Shown here: in pieces, positions 51,899 through 61,917 of the stretch
How the letters are laid out: every line of letters starts with the position of its first letter
Numbering within the stretch: position 1 is the first letter of the stretch
Source: Siderastrea radians
Taxonomy: Eukaryota; Cnidaria; Anthozoa; Scleractinia; Rhizangiidae
Direction: 5' to 3'
DNA length: 64,000 bases
NCBI GenBank assembly: GCA_964017195.1
Contig: OZ024892.1
Location: 6,838,366 to 6,902,365 of the forward strand
The notes under the pieces: generated by a model
Database searches by the model: none
Seen by the model: only the letters and a program-made list of their open reading frames with translations
Told to the model about the DNA's origin: nothing
Made by a program: the position numbers and the translations under genes

Positions 51899-52766
51899 GT
51901 CAAGGAACTCGTTTTATCCCTGGGGATGTTTTTTGATCTATCTGATGGGGATGACTGTCTGGTTCTTCAAACAGTCACGCACCCCATTTTAGACTACGTT
52001 TTTCTTTAATGTTGAGAATGTTTATGGATGGGATTATTTTATGTCATTTCTAAGTTTAGGTCTTCATGGAATTGTCGTTTTTGACCTTTTTAACATGCCT
52101 AGCACCAAGGCTGTGCAACTTTAATCTATTTGAAATATGGGGTGAGAATTTGGTATCGCTTCTTTAAAAGCCGAGCTTACATCTAAACAAAGTTGTTAGT
52201 CTTTATCATAACTTTTAGTTTTTATGTTGAGATAAAACCATTCGAACGTAACCAAATCATATGCGTTATTTCTATGTATAGGAATAGATAGCCTCTGGAT
52301 ATTAGCAATGGCAAGGTTTGATTGGTTCTCCTCTACTGGGTTATCAGATCATATATGGCTTATAATTGAGAAGATACCCAAGTAGCAAGTGAATAGTTAA
52401 CAATTGTTGACCGAAGTGAAGGTGAATATTGGTGGATATCTGCCGAGGCGCTGAGCCGTGAGATAAATGTCTACCACCCTTCACCGACACTAAGAAGAAT
52501 AATCAGTTGTTTTAGTATATACCAAGCCAGTGGATAATCAGCGCCAAATAGTTCCTTTTTATCAGAGAAGTGGGAAAAAATCGCGCGCAAAATCCAGAAC
52601 AATGCCAGGAGTTGAATAGCAGATGCTATCCCGAGTTTAAGTAGCCAACCATAGCGCTATCTATTGGTTTGGTATACACTAAAACTTGTTATCCTTGACC
52701 TTTTCCTTCTAAATGCAAAAGTACGCAAAAACAAAATCAGGTGTAGAAAAGTCAGAAGTTTCGTAA
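51899..52766. other. 3' flank of the vWA gene with fold-back fragments
   Basis: From about 52394 there is a diverged fold-back (GTTAACAATTGTTGACCG ... AATAATCAGTTGTTTT), followed by the dispersed segment ending TATTGGTTTGGTATACACT that also occurs near 8490 and 19975. Confidence 0.5.
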
Positions 52767-53177
52767 GGGCCGATTTACACGGTACGATTTTTGCTTGCAA
52801 CTGTCGTACGCGACTTCTGTTGCGCGCGCTGCTCGGGTCAGGCAAAGATCGTATACAACTCGTCATTCTAACATTTTGATTGTGGCTACGACTGTCGTAG
52901 GGTTTTAAAACGTGTTTCCAAATCCTACGACATTTTTTGTGTTGTGTGCGACTGTCGTAATGGCTAATTTACATGTACCGATTTATCGGCCTGATTTGTC
53001 GGACACGATAAATCGGCTAGCGAATCAGCGCGTGTGTATGGCTATCCGATGCGCACGCGACTCCAATCCAACACGCCGGCCAGACGCGCGAAAATCACGC
53101 CATTTTATGCGCACAAGATACTTTTGTTCAGCACTCTTCCTAGTGAGTATGCGCAATACTATATACTACAGACGTAG

Positions 53178-55129
53178 TTGCGTGACGTGGCTATTCATGT
53201 TGCCATTCCTAGCAGCCATGGCGGGGAAATTGCAGCAAACAACAGAAATTATTTTTTCTATATCTTCTGTATTGCTGCTGGCTGCAACCTCTACATTGTT
53301 GAAGAAAAGAAAAAGGAAAAAAGAAGTGTCTGGGGACGAAACTGGCTTCTACAGCGTGACACCAACGGGGCCTACAATCAGATTATTGAAGAACTAAGAA
53401 AACAGGATCCTTCCTCGTACAAAAACTCCGCGAGAATGGACGCCAAAACATTCGAGGTTAGCCCATGACTTTTCCACTCGTTTCTTAATTAGTAATTAGG
53501 TTATGCGTTTTATATGTTTTATATGTCCTAACTTGAACTTGAACTATGAAAGTGTTATTGTAAACATATCTACCGAAGAGCCCACCATCTTAATTTTAAT
53601 CGATTGATGCCACTAAATTTAAGACCACCATTTCAGACTACATGTATTCGTTGTAATTTTGTTCCATTTTATCTGTGCATTTCCTGTTTAAAATAAATGA
53701 ATGTTTTTTTATTGTGCTAACAACATACGTACACGTAAACAAATAAACCGAAATCGCGTTTTTTGAACCTTTGAATTTTATGTAGATGGTTGGGATCTTT
53801 TTTAGGGTCTTTTAGTATCGTGGATGTTTGCCTTCTAATACAATGACTCGGCAATATTGTTTTTTGGAATTGGTTTTGGAAATATTTAAAAGTTTTTTGA
53901 GGAAAAATTTGTGACAATTTTGAGGTTGTTTACAGAGACAGTGGAATAAACTGTTCAGCGCACTCTATACTATTTGACTGATAAAGCAGTGTACACCGCA
54001 TCCCATCAGTATAAATAATACCTCCACTTTGTGATAATGACGTCAAATTTTTTATTCTTTGTATAGGAACTCCTAATGAAAGTTGAGCCATATTTGTTGA
54101 AAAAGACAACATTCATGAGAAAGCCTGTGTCTCCCAGCCAGATTTTAGCAGTGACCCTGCGATTCCTTGCCACTGGAGAGAGTACACCAGCCTGGAGTAT
54201 CAATTCCGGATAAGCAAAGCCTCCTCTGTGATATGATACCATACACTTGAAATTTTCAGTCTCCTAAAAGATGAGTATATGTCATGTCCTCAAGCAGAAT
54301 GTGAGTGGGAGGAAATATCCAAACAGTTTGAAGAAAGGTGGCAGCTTCTGAACTGTGTCGGTACTGGAGATGGCAAACACATTCGCATCAAGTGCCCACG
54401 AAACAGTGGTTCACAGTATTTCAATTACAAAGGCTACTTTAGTATTGTACTTATGTCATTTGTAGGTCCAAAATATGAATTTCTCTTTGTTGATGCAGGA
54501 TGCCAAGGAAGTGTAAGTGATGGAGAAGTACTTAGGTCCACAGAACTGTGGAGAGCCTTGAAAGAGAATAGTCTTTACTTACCACCAGCTAAACCTCTTC
54601 CAAATACAGATCCACTTTTTGAAGAGAATGTAGATATGAAACATAGAACACTAAATTGTGTGTGATGATGCATCCATTAGGGTTGAATTTGATGAAACCT
54701 TATTCCAAGAGCCAATTGTCTGAAGAAAAAAGAATTTACAGCTATCGCCTATCTCGTGCACGCAGGGTGAGTGAGAATGCCTTTGGGAGTTTGGCTGCAA
54801 GATTCCGTGTGCTTTACACAATGATGTGTCTTGACCCTAGAAAGGCAAGATATGTAGTGCTTGCCTGTTGCACTCTCCACAACATGCTACTCTCAAAGTC
54901 ATCACAGTCTTACTGCCCAGCAGGATGTATGGACTATGAAGATGAAAATGGTCAAGTGATCCCTGGGTCATGGAGGAAAGATGTTTACATAGACACTGGA
55001 AACTTTGCCCCACTGGCAAAGTGTAAGGAGCGGCACGCTAAGAATGCTGATGATATGCGGGACATCCTCTGTGACTATGTTAATGGGCGTCGTGCTGTAC
55101 CATGGCAGTGGAAAGTGCTTATTGCTTGA
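53178..55129 (+). pseudogene. PIF/Harbinger transposase, disrupted
   Basis: The N-terminal exon ends at 53456 (RDTNGAYNQIIEELR, RMDAKTFE, then donor GTTAGC). A second exon starts at 54067 (ELLMKVEPYLLKK, PSQILAVTLRFLATGE) but soon meets stops and frame changes. The DDE core is in the frame 54279-54665 (GTGDGKHIRIKCP, FNYKGYFSIVLM, DAGCQGSVSDG) and continues in another frame at 54656-55129 (RLSRARRVSENAFGSLAARFRVL, with the catalytic Glu). At least two frame breaks make it non-functional as it stands. Confidence 0.85.
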
Positions 55130-56569
55130 CTTTCCTAAGCAGGTTATGCAGGTTTTTCTAATGAAGCCTCAGTTACCTGAACTCCTTAAAAAGAAAGTAG
55201 CCCAAAAGTCTGGCGCTCTGGCATTTAAAATTCTTAACAGATTTTAAGTGTAAACAGTAAGATTTTGAAGTTTTGTTTTTAATCTTCTAATGCACACTTA
55301 CCATAAATTCTGATATAAGCGCCCAGAGAATTTATTTCAATTTTAGGTTTAGGCGGGGGTGCTTTTTCAAGGGAGGTGCTTATTTGAGGGGAGGCGCCTA
55401 TTTCATTTTTTCCAAGTCGTGGTCAGATGGTCATACATTTTTCCATATTTAATAAAATTTGCGCAAAACAACAACAAAACCCTGCATCTGAGTGGTTTAC
55501 CAATGAGTATTGTCGAAAGTAATTCACATCTTCTGTGGTCTTACTTTACTTTTCTCAAGGGCAGTTCAACTTTCATTTAGAATTATTGATTGCTGAAAAA
55601 ATGATGAGATAAAATTGGAGGATTGACAAATTGGGAAAGTAAATTTTAGTGTTTAGAATAAGTAGACTAGTTCTGCATTGGCCTTAGCCTCCTCTTTAAA
55701 TAAGTCCTGGTAAGAGCCTTTCAAATGGAAACGAGTTTATATTCACAAGCAAATAGATAGGCCCCTGCGACAACCCCCCGGCCACGTGGAGGACCGCTGA
55801 CCAGCATTGTTTCAAGTTTGACCTAGCCTAAATCACATTTAGCCACATTTAGTCAGGCCTCATTTTGAAAAAGAGGCTTATAGAAGTTTGGTTAGTTTGG
55901 GAGAGGAGAAACAAATGCACTTCCTCTTTGACAGGGTACTAACATAAGGCCAAGTGGGTCAGTGCAGACATAATTGCTAAGACTTCATTTGTGCAATGTG
56001 CATTTGTGACCAAAAATGCAACAACCTTGAGGAAAACTGGCTTTAATACTAAAAACATCAACAGTTTCTGAAAGCTTATAATTTGTCAAAATTACTCTGT
56101 TTTTATACACAGTTTGGTTTACTTTAATGGCTGTGGTGTTGTGAATAAATAAGAAATATCTGTCATTGTACTGAGGAACTAAAGCCAGAATAAATACTAA
56201 AGCGTACCGTGAAACAGAGCCTAACTTTGTGTAGATGTTAGCTCATGATTGCCTTGCTTGAGATGTTCAGAGGGGAAGGGGAATCGTAAAACAAATCCCT
56301 TCTGTGGAGGGTATGGCTATTATCTGGAACTACATAATTGACATCACAGAAAAACACACAGGAATCATTTGAATCTTACACCATGTTATTTCAAATAAAA
56401 TTAACTTGCAGATATTAAATGTGTACAAAATACAATCCAAAGGTACTGGTTGTCATGTGCTCTATCCTTTTGTTTAAGTCTGTTTTTAAAAACCTTAAAT
56501 ATTAAAAAAATTTCAGCGTAATATTTAAAAAATATAAGCAGTGAGATAACAGGTAAAATTGACAAGGTT
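55130..56569. other. Harbinger internal non-coding DNA
   Basis: It contains a GGGGGTGCTTTTTCAAGGG / GGAGGTGCTTATTTGAGGGG repeat stretch near 55350-55400. No gene was recognised. Confidence 0.4.
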
Positions 56570-57730
56570 CTAATAATTCCCTTGGAAGTGACGCTGAAAA
56601 GGGACATTTCCGGAGGAGGGGCGTGATCCATACTGGGAATTGTAGATCATAATTTGAATTTCAAGCTTTAAATTCTCTTTCTCTTCCCCCTCTTCCAACC
56701 TTATCAGTTGACGAGCAACTGTTTGACCGAAATGTTCATCGTCACTCAGCTTCAACCTTCGTGGCGAACTTAAAGTTGCAGGAACAGATGGAATCTTTTC
56801 CACTATCTGTTCAGCTGCCTTGATAAGGCTCTCTTTAGCGGTCAGCTTTTTTGATGTTTTCTTTCGAGGTCTCTTAGGAGTTGCACTGCCTTTTTTCAGG
56901 ATCTTGAGGACCACTGTATACCGAATCACTGGCTCCATCATCCACAGCTAAGTTGCAGTAGTTTCTTTGGATCCCATTTGATCTTTTAAGAGCATGAGGG
57001 ATTGGTAGTATGGCCAGGATGAACGAAATGGTTTCACAGCGCCAAAGCCTGAGCGGGGTTTAGACTCCACCTCTTTGCCATACTCCCTACCAAAGTATGT
57101 ACGCAAGTTCTCCAACTTTTTTGTACATCGTACGCTCTTGAAATGTTATTGTAGGAAAACGGTATAAGTCATTGCAGAAAAAACAGAAAATTTCAAGCGT
57201 ATCAAGCTGTTTGTCTGTTGAGGATATAAACTTATAACTGCAATTAAAAATCGCCTTCCAGTGCCGTTTAACTGATATTTTTTTAATTAAATACCGTAAA
57301 GAAAGCGACTTTTGTACTTCTTTTATTTATTTCTGTTGTTGTTGTTTTCGTTTTTGCAACAGCCGCCAAACTCTTCCCAGTATAGTCGTTTATTTTCAAC
57401 TTTAACTTGATTAACACAGGGTTCAAATCAGTAAAACATTTGCCTCAATACTGCAGGTAAGACTCAAGCAATCTCAAAAACACGAATAAAGGCTAGGATT
57501 ACTATTAAAGTTACAATGAGTTCAATACTAACTGAAATAAACTTGTCTGAGCCTTTCTCGTAGCTAAAAGCTTCATTCAGTGATTTTGCAATTTCTTCTT
57601 TGGCTATATCCTGCTTGTTTTTGTCGTGGTAGTCTTTATCGGCCTTGTCAAATAGACAGGGATATTCTGTCCACGCCGCAATTAAGAGAGAAATCTCTTT
57701 TTCCTCAAAATATCTTGTTTTCCGACTTGT
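56570..57730 (-). CDS. MADF/BESS-type second protein of the Harbinger element (partly decayed?)
   Basis: Minus-strand coding pieces occur at about 57720-57553 (ISLLIAAWTEYPCLFD, DYHDKNKQDIA), 57150-56947 (VRCTKKLENLRTYFGREYG, SSWPYYQSLMLL) and 56941-56570 (DDEHFGQTVARQLIRLEE, ending PFQRHFQGNY). Together they give a MADF DNA-binding domain and a BESS-like C-terminal motif. PIF/Harbinger elements need such a Myb/MADF partner to bring the transposase to the DNA. The first exon end lacks a clear GT donor and a stop precedes the last piece, so the gene may be broken or have an unusual splice. Confidence 0.65.
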
Positions 57731-58054
57731 AGCTTTCCTTTTTTTTGAGAAGGTGCGCTTTGCACACGAGAACTAGCGCTTTCATTCACAAAATCTAGCC
57801 CGACGCGCGAAAATCTGTGCGGCTGCCACAGATTTTCGCGCGTCGGACCGACGTGTTGGATTGGAGTCGCGTGCACATCGGATCGCTATACACACGCGCC
57901 GATTCGCTAGCCGATTTATCGTGTCCGACAAATCGGGCCGATAAATCGGTACGCGTAAATTAGCCATTAGACGACACGATTCGTGTTGTGGACATGACGT
58001 GAGCAAGTTACATACTACAGTCGTAAGGAAAAATCGTACCTTCTAAATCAGCCC

Positions 58055-59125
58055 TGAAAGGCAACAGCGTGGAAACAAGAAGGAGAGCAAAGAGTGGAGG
58101 CAAAAAATTGTAAAAGAAGGAACACAAAAGCACAACGCGGACACGACGTGACAGATCGAACTGCCAGCCTGGCGCGAAGAGACAAGGAGTCATGGATGCT
58201 CATCCTTATATACGCTTTGAGGGAGACCGCTCAGAAATGGTAATCTATTTGCAACGCTCTCCCTCACCCTTAAAGGATGAGATATGGGAGCCAGCTGTCG
58301 CAACAGCCTAACGAAAACAATCAACGCCAGGCCTAAACCCTAAACCCCAACAGACCCAACACTCAAAAATCCCCAAAACTAAACACCCAAAACTAAAAAG
58401 ACCTAAGATTTCTACTAAAAGACGCAACACTCATAACTGAAATCTCAGTACACAAACACCCAAACTGAAGGCCTTTAAAACAGGCTGGATACCAGGAATC
58501 ATTATTCAACAAATTGTCCCTATGCCCATGTATGGTAAGGAAGCCCTTAATATCTGTCATCCGTACATGACAGATATCCTGCGATATACGTAAATGACCA
58601 TATTTGGAAGTGCACTGCATATTTTCTTTCATTGCTTGTTTGGCGGCCATTTTGAAAAGCGAGGCAGGTTTAACAGTGTTCTGCGGAAATTTTAACCCCC
58701 TGGAAGAAACTTTCGACGATTAAATGCTCTCAAAGACTCAACAAGTATTTGCTTCAGCTCACAAAGATATCCAGAGGTTGACTTGGAATTTTCATAGTGA
58801 GAACTCAACCAAGAAAATGCTATTGCGAACGAAGCAGCACACTTGCTCACGGAAAGTTGTAACGATTAAAGTTGAAAAGATTTTAATTCACAAGAAGAGG
58901 ACTTATTGTCGGTAAGGTAGCAATATTTTTTTTACTTTGTCTTGTCATTCCTAAACATGAGTTTGTAAATAATTCTTTTTAAGTGAACGGTAGTAAACTT
59001 CGATTTCATAGTTCTGTTTTGATTTTTATTAAGCTTATGTGTTGCTAGCTTTTAGCGTTTCATCATAGAGCCGTAGTTTTTCTCGTTCTGAAAATGGTAG
59101 TCGATGGGAATTTGTTGAATAATAA
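58055..59125. other. spacer, no gene recognised
   Basis: It contains a short CCTAAACCCTAAACCCC stretch (about 58332-58350) and anonymous frames without domains. Confidence 0.4.
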
Positions 59126-59240
59126 AACAATTATCCTGCTCAATCTTTCGGAATATCCCCTGATTTAGCCAACTCGGCCTACGGCCTCGTCGGCTAAGTA
59201 TCAGGGGATAATTCCGCGCGATTTCGCAGGATAATTGTTA
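59126..59240. repeat. fold-back element, AACAATTAT termini
   Basis: AACAATTATCCTGC and GCAGGATAATTGTT bracket inner arms ATCCCCTGAT / ATCAGGGGAT and GCCAACTCGGCCTACGGCC / GGCCTCGTCGGC. Same terminal family as 8197-8315 and 8503-8585. Confidence 0.8.
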
Positions 59241-60119
59241 AATAGCTGAAAAGCCTAGGGCCCATGTCATTACCAAAGCACATAAATATTTGGCTAATGC
59301 TTGCGGCTTCCGCCAATGCGGCCATTAAAATACTAAAACTACAAAAACCGATATAGATGAAGACATATGCCGCATACGGCAAGCGAAAAGTATTTCCTTT
59401 TATTTATCACTTTTAACTTATATTCCAACTACACGACATTACATCTATAAGCATTATTAATATTACGTTACATCACTTAAAATAACCAAATAGAAAAATA
59501 AATCTACTAATTATGTAATTTTACTTTATATATTTGTTACTTACAATAAAAACTGACATTGAAAAGGCTTGTGATGTCTTAAACAAGACCACAGTTTTCA
59601 AAAGAGGAATTAATACCTAGTGATACTTGTTTAAAGAATTTGTTTTGCATAAAATATTAGGTGTACAAGTTCAAAATAAAACTGACGCAGTACAGAATCG
59701 ATAAAATGTACAGAAAGGAGCAGGCAAATCGAACTTCCCACTAATAAAACCAAGATAAAAGGATGAGAGAAGGTGAAGGTCATACGAATCAGCTATATTT
59801 TGAGAAATCCAATGAAAAAGACTCTCAGGAAGGAGCACGCATGTTTACAATTCCAAAACAAGCTTTCCCATGAGAACATGTGCTTCTGCCGATTTCTCAC
59901 AGACGTTGCAAGAATCTCCCTCTTTCAAGCCTTTGTTGTAAAGAAAATCATCGGTGATGCAATCCGTCCAGGAAGAATTTGGATCGAAAGAGTGAGCTTT
60001 GAAGTGCCTCACGTGTACACGGGAAGGACGGCTTTCCTCCTCAGAAAGACAGAGAGTTTCGTCACTTTCCCTCATACTTCAGTTGACTGTATGACTCTGT
60101 AAATTCGAGTGAAAATAAA
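59241..60119. other. spacer, no gene recognised
   Basis: AT-rich. No domain-bearing frame was seen. Confidence 0.4.
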
Positions 60120-60223
60120 GTGTATGTATGTATGTATGTATGTATGCATGCATGCATGCATGCATGTATGTATGTATGTATGTATGTATGTATGTATGTA
60201 TGTATGTATGTATGTATGTATGT
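60120..60223. repeat. (TATG)n / (CATG)n microsatellite
   Basis: About 26 tetranucleotide units, TATG interrupted by a block of CATG. Confidence 0.95.
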
Positions 60224-60962
60224 ACAGCAAATGGACTCTATCGTCACTTACTATCGTTATCATCACTTCAATAACGGTAGCTCCACTTCATTGAGGCCTC
60301 CAATATATTAACCATTAATCATTTCTGCCATTTTCACTTTACCTCACGCGCTTTACTATCCTAGTGGAGATAATTAAACGATGGAAATAATTTCGTCTAA
60401 AATACCTTCAGATTCTAAAAGAGAGGAAGGCAATACATGTACAAAGTCAATTTTGAAGCAGCTTACCTTTAAGATAGTCGTTTTTCGTAAAAGAGTTAGC
60501 CACCTTGCTGAGCACGTGCGGAGGCTGAAATTAGGCATAATTGACTTGAAATTCGCAGATTGAATCAGAAGAATCAAGATCCTGGGGCGATTCTGTGCCG
60601 CCGTCCAAGATAATAGCCTTGCCTGCATCCTGGCTCCTCTTACAATTGAAATTGCGTCGACTTCAGTGTCTCTCCCAACAGTAATACACAAAATGTTAGT
60701 GATGCTCCGAGATTATTAGTTATTAATAGGAAGCGTTTGCTCCTTCAAAGACCATTGAGTGCCATCAAAATCTGTCCAAAATCAACAAATAAAAGGAGAA
60801 CTAATATCGCAACTGCAAATCCCCGATGGCAAGAGCAGCATGCAAATAAACATAAACGTGTCAGCACAAGCACCTGCAAAGCCCCGATGGCAAAAGCAGC
60901 GTGCACAACAAAATTCAAGCATCTGCAAAGCCCTAATGGTAGAAGCAGCATGCAAATAAACA
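60224..60962. other. spacer with a degenerate repeat
   Basis: At 60825-60960 three loose copies of GCAAAGCCCYRATGG...GCAGCATGCAAATAAACA occur just before the satellite. Confidence 0.5.
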
Positions 60963-61917
60963 CAGGCCGATATGTCGATCGACAGTCGGCCATATATCGA
61001 TCGATAATCGACCGATATGTCGATCAACACTCCACCGATATCGCAATCGTTATATTGATCAAATGTCGACCGACATGTCGGCCAAGTGTCGATCGGCACT
61101 CGGCCGATATGTCGATCGGGCGATATGTCGACTGACACTCGGCCGACGTGTCGGTCGACACTCGACGGATATCTCGACCAAGTCGCTCGACCAATATCTC
61201 GATCGACACTCGGCCGATATATCGATCGACACTTAACTGATATGTCGGTCGATACTTGACCAGTATGTCGATCGACACTCAGCCGATACGTCGATCGACA
61301 CTTGGCCGATACATCGATCGACACTCTGCCGATATGTCGATCGACACTCGGCGGACGTGTTGGTCGACACTTGACCGATATATCGGCCAATATACTCGAT
61401 ATATATATGGACCGATATATCGACCGACATGTCAACCGAGTGCAAGCTGATATGTCAGTCGACACTCGATCGACATATCGATGAAAACTCGAAAAAATAT
61501 GTCGATCGACACTCGGCCGATATGTCGACTGACACTCGGCCGACATGTCGGTCGACACTCGACGGATATCTTGACCGAAAACTCTGAAGATATCTCGATC
61601 GACACTCGGCCGATATCTCGATCGACACTCGGCCGATATGTCGATCGACAGTCGGCCGACATATCTGTCGACACTCGACCGAGATATCGAACGACACTCG
61701 ACCGATATGTCGATCGACACTTGGCCGATATGTCGGTCGACATTCGACGGATATCTCGACCGACACTCGACCAATATCTCGATCGACACTCGGCCGCTAT
61801 GTCGATCGACACTCGGCCGATACGTCGATCGACACTCGGCCGATATGTTGATCGACACTCGGCGGACGTGTTGGTCGACACTTGACCGATCTATCGGCCG
61901 ATATACTCGATATATAT
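60963..61917. repeat. 23-bp palindromic satellite array (~41 units)
   Basis: The unit is CGATATGTCGATCGACACTCGGC with variation at a few sites. It is built of small palindromes (TCGATCGA, GGCC, CGATATCG). Two higher-order blocks of about 508 bp end in the same phrase (GACGTGTTGGTCGACACTTG ... ACTCGATATATAT at 61363-61420 and 61863-61917). Because 23 is not a multiple of 3, all frames read a 23-residue repeat; these long frames are by-products of the array. Confidence 0.95.

Larger units (their letters stand above)
52767..58054. mobile_element. PIF/Harbinger transposon, decayed (5,288 bp)
   Basis: The left end GGGCCGATTTACACGGTACG and the right end (inverse of GGGCTGATTTAGAAGGTACG) match. The long subterminal regions also match inverted, with blocks such as GATAAATCGGCTAGCGAATC. 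TAA lies left and TGA right, a near match to the 3-bp duplication usual for the superfamily. It carries a transposase on the plus strand and a MADF/BESS protein gene on the minus strand, the two-gene layout known for PIF/Harbinger elements. Confidence 0.85.

Noticed and set aside
53930..54242. Minus-strand frames in the Harbinger interior
   Set aside because: Antisense of the second transposase exon (54067 onward), which has the recognisable protein on the plus strand.
58332..58350. Telomere-like CCCTAAA repeats
   Set aside because: Only two degenerate units, and cnidarian telomeres are TTAGGG-type; no array follows.
58724..58915. 63-codon plus frame followed by GTAAGG
   Set aside because: Could be a first exon, but there is no signal peptide, domain or matching downstream exon.
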